64,000 nt of DNA from Spirosoma sordidisoli (lineage in GTDB: Bacteria; Bacteroidota; Bacteroidia; Cytophagales; Spirosomataceae): contig NZ_SBLB01000002.1 of the NCBI RefSeq assembly GCF_004138325.1, positions 620,001 through 684,000 on the forward strand, written 5' to 3'. A program made the position numbers and the translations under genes. This document shows, one piece after another, positions 60,082-64,000 of the stretch. Each line of letters opens with the position of its first letter. The stretch's first letter is position 1. The notes below the pieces were generated by a model. That model worked only from the letters and a program-made list of their open reading frames with translations, did not search any database and was not told where the DNA came from.

Positions 60082-62490
60082 ATGCGACAACTTTCCGTGT
60101 GGAGTGCCCTTCGTTTGCCGATGGGTTTTTTATGGCTGATTTCATTTTTTCTGCTGCCCAAAGCGGCTGAAGCATCCCACATCATTGGGGGCGACGTCAG
60201 TATGCAGCAGCAGGGGGGAGAGCCCGGGCTGTTTCGGCTACAGCTCAATCAGTACTGGGATGAGAAGCAGACCGGCAAGGATACGCGCGATGCGTCGGTC
60301 CGCCTGCTGATCTATCGGAAAAACAATCCGGTATTTGTCGAAGCCATTACGCTTAAGCTTCAGGAAACGCTGCCGCTCGAATTTGCCAATTCTGCCTGCG
60401 CGGAATTTCGGGAACTCGAGTTTACCGAAGCGCGCTATTACGACGTCGTTCAGTTTGACCCCCAGAAGTATACCGACCCCGGCGGGTATTACATTGTCTG
60501 GGAGCGCTGCTGCCGCAACGACGACCTGACTAACACCAATTCGGCCATTGCTGCCGGTGTAGGAATGGTATTTTACCTCGAGTTTCCACCCATGGTTCGC
60601 GGAGGGCGCCCGTTTGTTAACTCATCACCGGACTTCAAATTACCCAACGGGGATTACATCTGCCTGAATAAACCGTTTACGTACGACGTCAGCGCGACCG
60701 ATGCGGATGGCGATCTGCTGCTGTACACCATAGTACAGCCTTTTAACGGGTACACCACCCGTTCGGTACCGTTTAGTGTGTCCGATGCCCCCCGGGCCAG
60801 CTACCCACCTATCACCTGGAATCGGGGGTATAGTCTGGCCAACGTCATACCGGGTAATCCTCCGCTGAATATCAACACCACGACCGGGATCGTTAACGTG
60901 CGGGCCAATCGGGAAGGGCTTTTTCTGTTCACCGTGCAGTGCGAAGAGTATCGGAACGGGCAACGCATTGGCGTGGTCCGGCGCGATATACAGCTGCCCG
61001 TTGTCGACTGTTCTAAAAATACACCCACGCCCGCCATCATTTCGGTCAACAATAGGCCCGTGAGCGGAGACCTGGTCTGGTGTGGCAGTCAGCCCCTGGT
61101 GTTCAGGGTCGACAAAAATGAAAACTACCGCTACCAGTGGCAACGCGATGGGGTGAATATTACGGGTGCCAACGCCGATACCCTCGACGTCAAAATCGTT
61201 GGGAAATATACGGTGGTGACCAGTCAGGCAAAGATCTGCGCTAACGATACCGTGTCAAAACAGGTGACTGTCTCGTTCGTTACGCCCCCAACCGTAAAGC
61301 TACGGCTGGAGGGAACGAAACCGTTTTGCTCAGGCGATACGATTGTGCTCCAGGCGGAGGGACAGCCCGGCTATCAGTACCAATGGCGTCGGAACGGGAC
61401 CGTGCTGGCGGCTCAGGAAACGGCCTCTCTACGGGTAACCCAGTCGGGGCGTTACGAAGTGCTGGCCCGACCGGGTGCGGCCGTTTGTGAAGGGCTTGAT
61501 TCGCTTAGCCTGACGTTTTTCCCCCGTCCCGAAGCGCGCATCAGCGCGGCCAGACCTGACCTATGCCCCGGCGACTCGGTGCTGCTGACCGCCACGAATC
61601 AACCCGGTAGCCGGTTCGACTGGCGACGGGATGGCACCCCGTTTGGCGATACAATCAACCGCGTGCAAACCCGACTGGGTGGAACGTTTCGGGTGAAAGT
61701 AACCAACCCGAGTGGGTGCTCGGCCGAATCGGCCCTGCTGACCATCCGGCAGAACGAACAACCTACGGCCCTGCTGGACTCGATCCCCCCTCTGTGCGGC
61801 TCGCCCGAATCGGTCGTTACCCTGAATGGGCAGCCGGTCGGAGGGGTGTACAGCGGCCCGGGGGTGAATGGCAACCGGTTCGATCCAACCCAGGCAGGCA
61901 CCGGGCGTCACCCGATTACGTACCGGGTCACCTCCGCCCAGGGCTGCCGGGCCGAGCAGACTCGTATAGCCGTCGTGTCGCCTGGCCCCAGAGTAACGGG
62001 CCCTCCCTCGTACATACTGTTCAAAGGAAACAGCGTACAGATAAAAACCCAGGCTACCGAAGAAATCGGGCAGTATATATGGAGCCCGCCCGTGTCGCTC
62101 AGCCGTCCCGACGTGCCCAACCCAATAGCGAGTCCACTCGTGACAACACCGTACCAGCTCACTGCGATCAGTACCGTAGGCTGTCCCACCAGTTTTTCCA
62201 TTGTGGTTGAAGTCGTGGAGCCCATGTATATTCCGTCAGCCTTCTCGCCCAACGGCGACGGCCTGAACGATGTGTGGGTAATTCCGAACGCCGGTCAGTT
62301 TCCCAACTGCGACGTTGCGGTCTATAACCGCTGGGGCGAGGTGGTTTTTCAGTCGAAAGGATACACCATACCCTGGGATGGCACGTCCCGGCAGGAGCGG
62401 GTCAGCCCAGGGGTCTATACGTATCGAATCAACACCGGCGAGGGCCCTTATTCGACCACCTATCGGGGGCAACTGACGGTCATCTACTGA
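60082..62490 (+). CDS. Large secreted protein with gliding-motility-type (T9SS type B) C-terminal domain
   Basis: An 802-residue cell-surface or secreted protein. A signal peptide (LPMGFLWLISFFLLPKAAEA) is followed by a cysteine-containing N-terminal region with the CRERCCRND-like stretch (YYIVWERCCRNDD), several PKD/Ig-like repeats (YRYQWQRDG, YQYQWRRNG, FDWRRDG), and a C-terminal CHU_C/type B sorting domain (PSAFSPNGDGLNDVW, VYNRWGEVVFQSKGY, VSPGVYTYRI). That domain is exported by the type IX system. The ATG at 60082 starts the signal; the frame extends only to a TTG at 60076. Confidence 0.92.
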   Translation: MRQLSVWSALRLPMGFLWLISFFLLPKAAEASHIIGGDVSMQQQGGEPGLFRLQLNQYWDEKQTGKDTRDASVRLLIYRKNNPVFVEAITLKLQETLPLEFANSACAEFRELEFTEARYYDVVQFDPQKYTDPGGYYIVWERCCRNDDLTNTNSAIAAGVGMVFYLEFPPMVRGGRPFVNSSPDFKLPNGDYICLNKPFTYDVSATDADGDLLLYTIVQPFNGYTTRSVPFSVSDAPRASYPPITWNRGYSLANVIPGNPPLNINTTTGIVNVRANREGLFLFTVQCEEYRNGQRIGVVRRDIQLPVVDCSKNTPTPAIISVNNRPVSGDLVWCGSQPLVFRVDKNENYRYQWQRDGVNITGANADTLDVKIVGKYTVVTSQAKICANDTVSKQVTVSFVTPPTVKLRLEGTKPFCSGDTIVLQAEGQPGYQYQWRRNGTVLAAQETASLRVTQSGRYEVLARPGAAVCEGLDSLSLTFFPRPEARISAARPDLCPGDSVLLTATNQPGSRFDWRRDGTPFGDTINRVQTRLGGTFRVKVTNPSGCSAESALLTIRQNEQPTALLDSIPPLCGSPESVVTLNGQPVGGVYSGPGVNGNRFDPTQAGTGRHPITYRVTSAQGCRAEQTRIAVVSPGPRVTGPPSYILFKGNSVQIKTQATEEIGQYIWSPPVSLSRPDVPNPIASPLVTTPYQLTAISTVGCPTSFSIVVEVVEPMYIPSAFSPNGDGLNDVWVIPNAGQFPNCDVAVYNRWGEVVFQSKGYTIPWDGTSRQERVSPGVYTYRINTGEGPYSTTYRGQLTVIY

Positions 62491-62669
62491 CAATCGGCTG
62501 TCCCACTCGCTCATTTTTTGACTTTCAGGCAATTTTTAGTGATCGGTATACCGTTTACTCAACAATCGGGAGCTTTTTCCTGAACTGTACTGCCATTCGG
62601 TACGATTTTCAGAACCATCGGGGCCGGTTCAGGGTAAACGCTCTTTGTAGTCGGAGTGCGTAGCTCCGG

Positions 62670-62685
62670 GTCTGCCGCGGCAGAC
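62670..62685. promoter_or_regulatory. 16-bp perfect palindrome before the fasciclin gene
   Basis: GTCTGCCGCGGCAGAC is its own reverse complement with no spacer and lies 30 bases before the ATG at 62716. It could be an operator or a small hairpin in the leader; no -7 box is clear nearby. Confidence 0.45.
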
Positions 62686-62715
62686 TGGTTGTTTCAACGT
62701 TTAACATAACCCAAG

Positions 62716-63321
62716 ATGACTAAGAAAACGTATTTAGGATGGGCACTGGCCCTGTCACTGTTTGTAGGATCGACAGCGCTGGTGTCGGCCCAAACCCAGA
62801 ATGCCGTCGGTCGGGCTGATTCCTCGGGCACCATGACCACAACATCCACTACGTCTGAAGGTACCATGAAAGCGGGGGGCGCAACCGGCCGTGATCTGAC
62901 CATCAGCGCGGCCAAATCAGCCGATCATACCGTTCTGTTCCGGGCTCTGCGCGTATCGGGGCTGACGGAGCAGGCTAGCGGCAAAGGTCCCTATACCGTA
63001 TTTGCGCCTACTAACGAAGCGTTCAGCAAACTGCCGGAGGGATCGCTGGACGCCCTGCTGAAACCGGCAGGCAAGCAAAAACTGGTGAAGCTGCTGGCCT
63101 ATCATGTCGTTAAAGGTAAATTTTCGGCAGAACAGCTGCAGGACGGCCAGAAACTGAAAACAGTAACGGGAGGCACCCTGACGGTTAGCAAGCAGGGCGA
63201 TGCGATCACGATTACCGACGGCCAGGGCAGCGTAGCCACTATCAACCAGGCCGATATTGAAGCGACCAATGGCATGATTCATTCGGTCGATACCGTGCTG
63301 ATGCCCGCCGGCGCGAAATAG
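62716..63321 (+). CDS. Exported fasciclin (FAS1) domain protein
   Basis: A 201-residue protein with signal peptide (MTKKTYLGWALALSLFVGST..VSA), a Ser/Thr-rich linker (about 28-55) and one FAS1 domain at about 60-198. The FAS1 signature blocks are present: H1 GPYTVFAPTNEAFSKLP and H2 TNGMIHSVDTVLMP, with LLAYHVVKGKF between. Such domains mediate adhesion. The protein is of normal size for a single-domain bacterial FAS1 protein. A strong terminator follows. Confidence 0.93.
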   Translation: MTKKTYLGWALALSLFVGSTALVSAQTQNAVGRADSSGTMTTTSTTSEGTMKAGGATGRDLTISAAKSADHTVLFRALRVSGLTEQASGKGPYTVFAPTNEAFSKLPEGSLDALLKPAGKQKLVKLLAYHVVKGKFSAEQLQDGQKLKTVTGGTLTVSKQGDAITITDGQGSVATINQADIEATNGMIHSVDTVLMPAGAK

Positions 63322-63348
63322 TCAACTGACCAGGCTTTACAGGCCTGC

Positions 63349-63383
63349 AACCCCTTGCTGTACTCAACGGCAAGGGGTTTTTT
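63349..63383 (+). terminator. Rho-independent terminator after the fasciclin gene
   Basis: A 10-bp stem AACCCCTTGC / GCAAGGGGTT with an 11-base loop runs into TTTTTT at 63378-63383. Confidence 0.93.
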
Positions 63384-63435
63384 ATTGGCTCTGGTATAAT
63401 CGGCTAGGTGACCGATGGCGCTGACGTAAGTATAA

Positions 63436-63465
63436 TTACGCAGGCAGTTTCTCTTTTACGCAGGC
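63436..63465 (+). promoter_or_regulatory. Two direct repeats TTACGCAGGC spaced by exactly 20 bp
   Basis: Copies at 63436-63445 and 63456-63465 put the same 10-base site on the same DNA face two turns apart. They lie 255-284 bases before the last gene and after the terminator, so they could bind a dimeric activator. A third, inverted half-site CGTAA is at 63425-63429. Confidence 0.5.
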
Positions 63466-63719
63466 GTTGTGTCCGTCAATGGCCCAATAACATACGCATA
63501 ATATAAAATTATGGTTATTTAGGGAGATTTTTTAACTATTACTGCTTGGGGTTCGTCCGGATATGTAAGAGTTGTATTTACCGGAGCGATAATTGATTCG
63601 CCGGAAAAGGGGTCAGGGGGCGCTGCTCAGGGTTTATTATTATTCCTTTAAATACACAATTACTCAATTCTCTAACGGGCCGTAAGCAGAACTTTGCATC
63701 ACCAATTAATCAATCAACT
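63466..63719. other. Remaining leader/intergenic region of the last gene
   Basis: AT-rich from about 63488 to 63540 and 63630 to 63670. GAACTTTG at 63689-63696 differs from TAnnTTTG in one base and could be the -7 box, giving a start near 63702 and a leader of about 18 bases. No gene is seen. Confidence 0.35.
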
Positions 63720-64000
63720 ATGACTTATTTCTATCATCCCAATTCACTCGTTTCGTTGTCAACCCGGTGGCGATTGCTGTTCGTTCTCTTGGCGGGCTGT
63801 AGTCTGATCGGTTCAGCGCAGGCTCAGCAACTGGCCCGGCTGTCGGGTGAGCGTTCGGGCCAGTCGGCCCCTGCCGAGATAACCGTAAGCGGACGGGTTA
63901 CTGACGCATCTACCAACGAGTCGCTGGCTGGTTGTACGGTTTTGGTAAAGGGCACGCAGAAAGGAACCACCACCGATGCCAACGGCGCCTTTCGGATTGT
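63720..64000 (+). CDS. N-terminal part of a probable SusC-like/TonB-dependent receptor, cut by the window end
   Basis: The 93 visible residues begin with a long signal part (RWRLLFVLLAGCSLIGSAQA), then a spacer, then a carboxypeptidase-D-like regulatory domain (ITVSGRVTDASTNESLAGCT, LVKGTQKGTTTDANGAFRI), the usual first domain of SusC-type transporters. Unlike the SusC at 16.8 kb it has no STN domain. The plug and barrel would lie outside the window, so another protein with this domain is possible. ATG at 63720; upstream are a terminator and the paired direct repeats. Confidence 0.75.
   Translation, partial: MTYFYHPNSLVSLSTRWRLLFVLLAGCSLIGSAQAQQLARLSGERSGQSAPAEITVSGRVTDASTNESLAGCTVLVKGTQKGTTTDANGAFRI

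Noticed and set aside
1-64000. Search for tRNA genes, CRISPR arrays, insertion sequences, prophage genes and restriction or other defence systems
   Set aside because: None was seen. The only recombinase, XerD, is the housekeeping type, and no terminal repeats or attachment sites accompany it.

Overview
The window reads as an ordinary chromosomal stretch of a GC-rich member of the Bacteroidota, most likely order Cytophagales near Spirosoma, Rudanella or Fibrella. The evidence is a complete ECF sigma / FecR / SusC / SusD locus, GldC, a protein with a gliding-motility-type (T9SS) C-terminal domain, the long three-domain form of IspG, a tailed ribosomal protein S16, DUF2027-Smr, DUF4197, DUF4159, DUF4403 and WbqC proteins, and promoters of the Bacteroidota type (TAnnTTTG) instead of Shine-Dalgarno-led genes. 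The genus is inferred from remembered family resemblance, not from a search. I saw no tRNA, CRISPR array, insertion sequence or prophage.

Layout. 1-4.1 kb: the tail of a DUF4440-like protein, an MFS exporter overlapping a small unknown gene, then a tight three-gene set made of an AhpD-like protein, a GAF/DHp protein with no kinase ATPase domain, and a single-domain response regulator. 4.2-13.7 kb: hslU, a PLP enzyme, a pentapeptide-repeat protein, xerD and aroQ facing apart, ispG and small genes. 13.7-21.9 kb (minus strand): a glycan-uptake locus in the order sigma factor, FecR anti-sigma factor, SusC, SusD, secreted FAD oxidoreductase. 22-32.8 kb: a thioredoxin-like exported protein, gldC, DUF4197, then cinA, an E2 acyltransferase and a deoxyribonucleotidase on the plus strand, then a minus-strand run of desaturase, DUF4159, rsmE, marC, an aminotransferase and a lipid acyltransferase. 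32.9-45.4 kb: wbqC, clpC, a phosphodiesterase, fabG, a VWA membrane protein, a Pif1-type helicase, a DUF2027-Smr protein and a DUF4403 lipoprotein.

45.4-48 kb holds the RNase P RNA gene and the rpsP-rimM-trmD translation operon. 48-55.6 kb carries an orphan response regulator, an unusual AsmA-like/GT51 transglycosylase, a GNAT, a RluA-type synthase, an ACC deaminase family enzyme and a multi-PAS histidine kinase. 55.9-64 kb has a BNR-repeat secreted protein, a frameshifted gene remnant, sua5/tsaC, a SlyD-like isomerase, a 41-residue membrane protein that appears to be translated from a leaderless mRNA, a large T9SS cargo protein, a fasciclin protein and the start of a probable TonB-dependent receptor.

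The most unusual items are the ATPase-less DHp protein in its redox-protein/receiver operon, the leaderless micro-gene, the decayed gene at 57.4 kb, a family of short TGAATGATGA intergenic palindromes, a pair of direct repeats spaced exactly 20 bp before the last gene, and the AsmA-GT51 architecture. Nothing in the window is a clear defence system or a mobile island.
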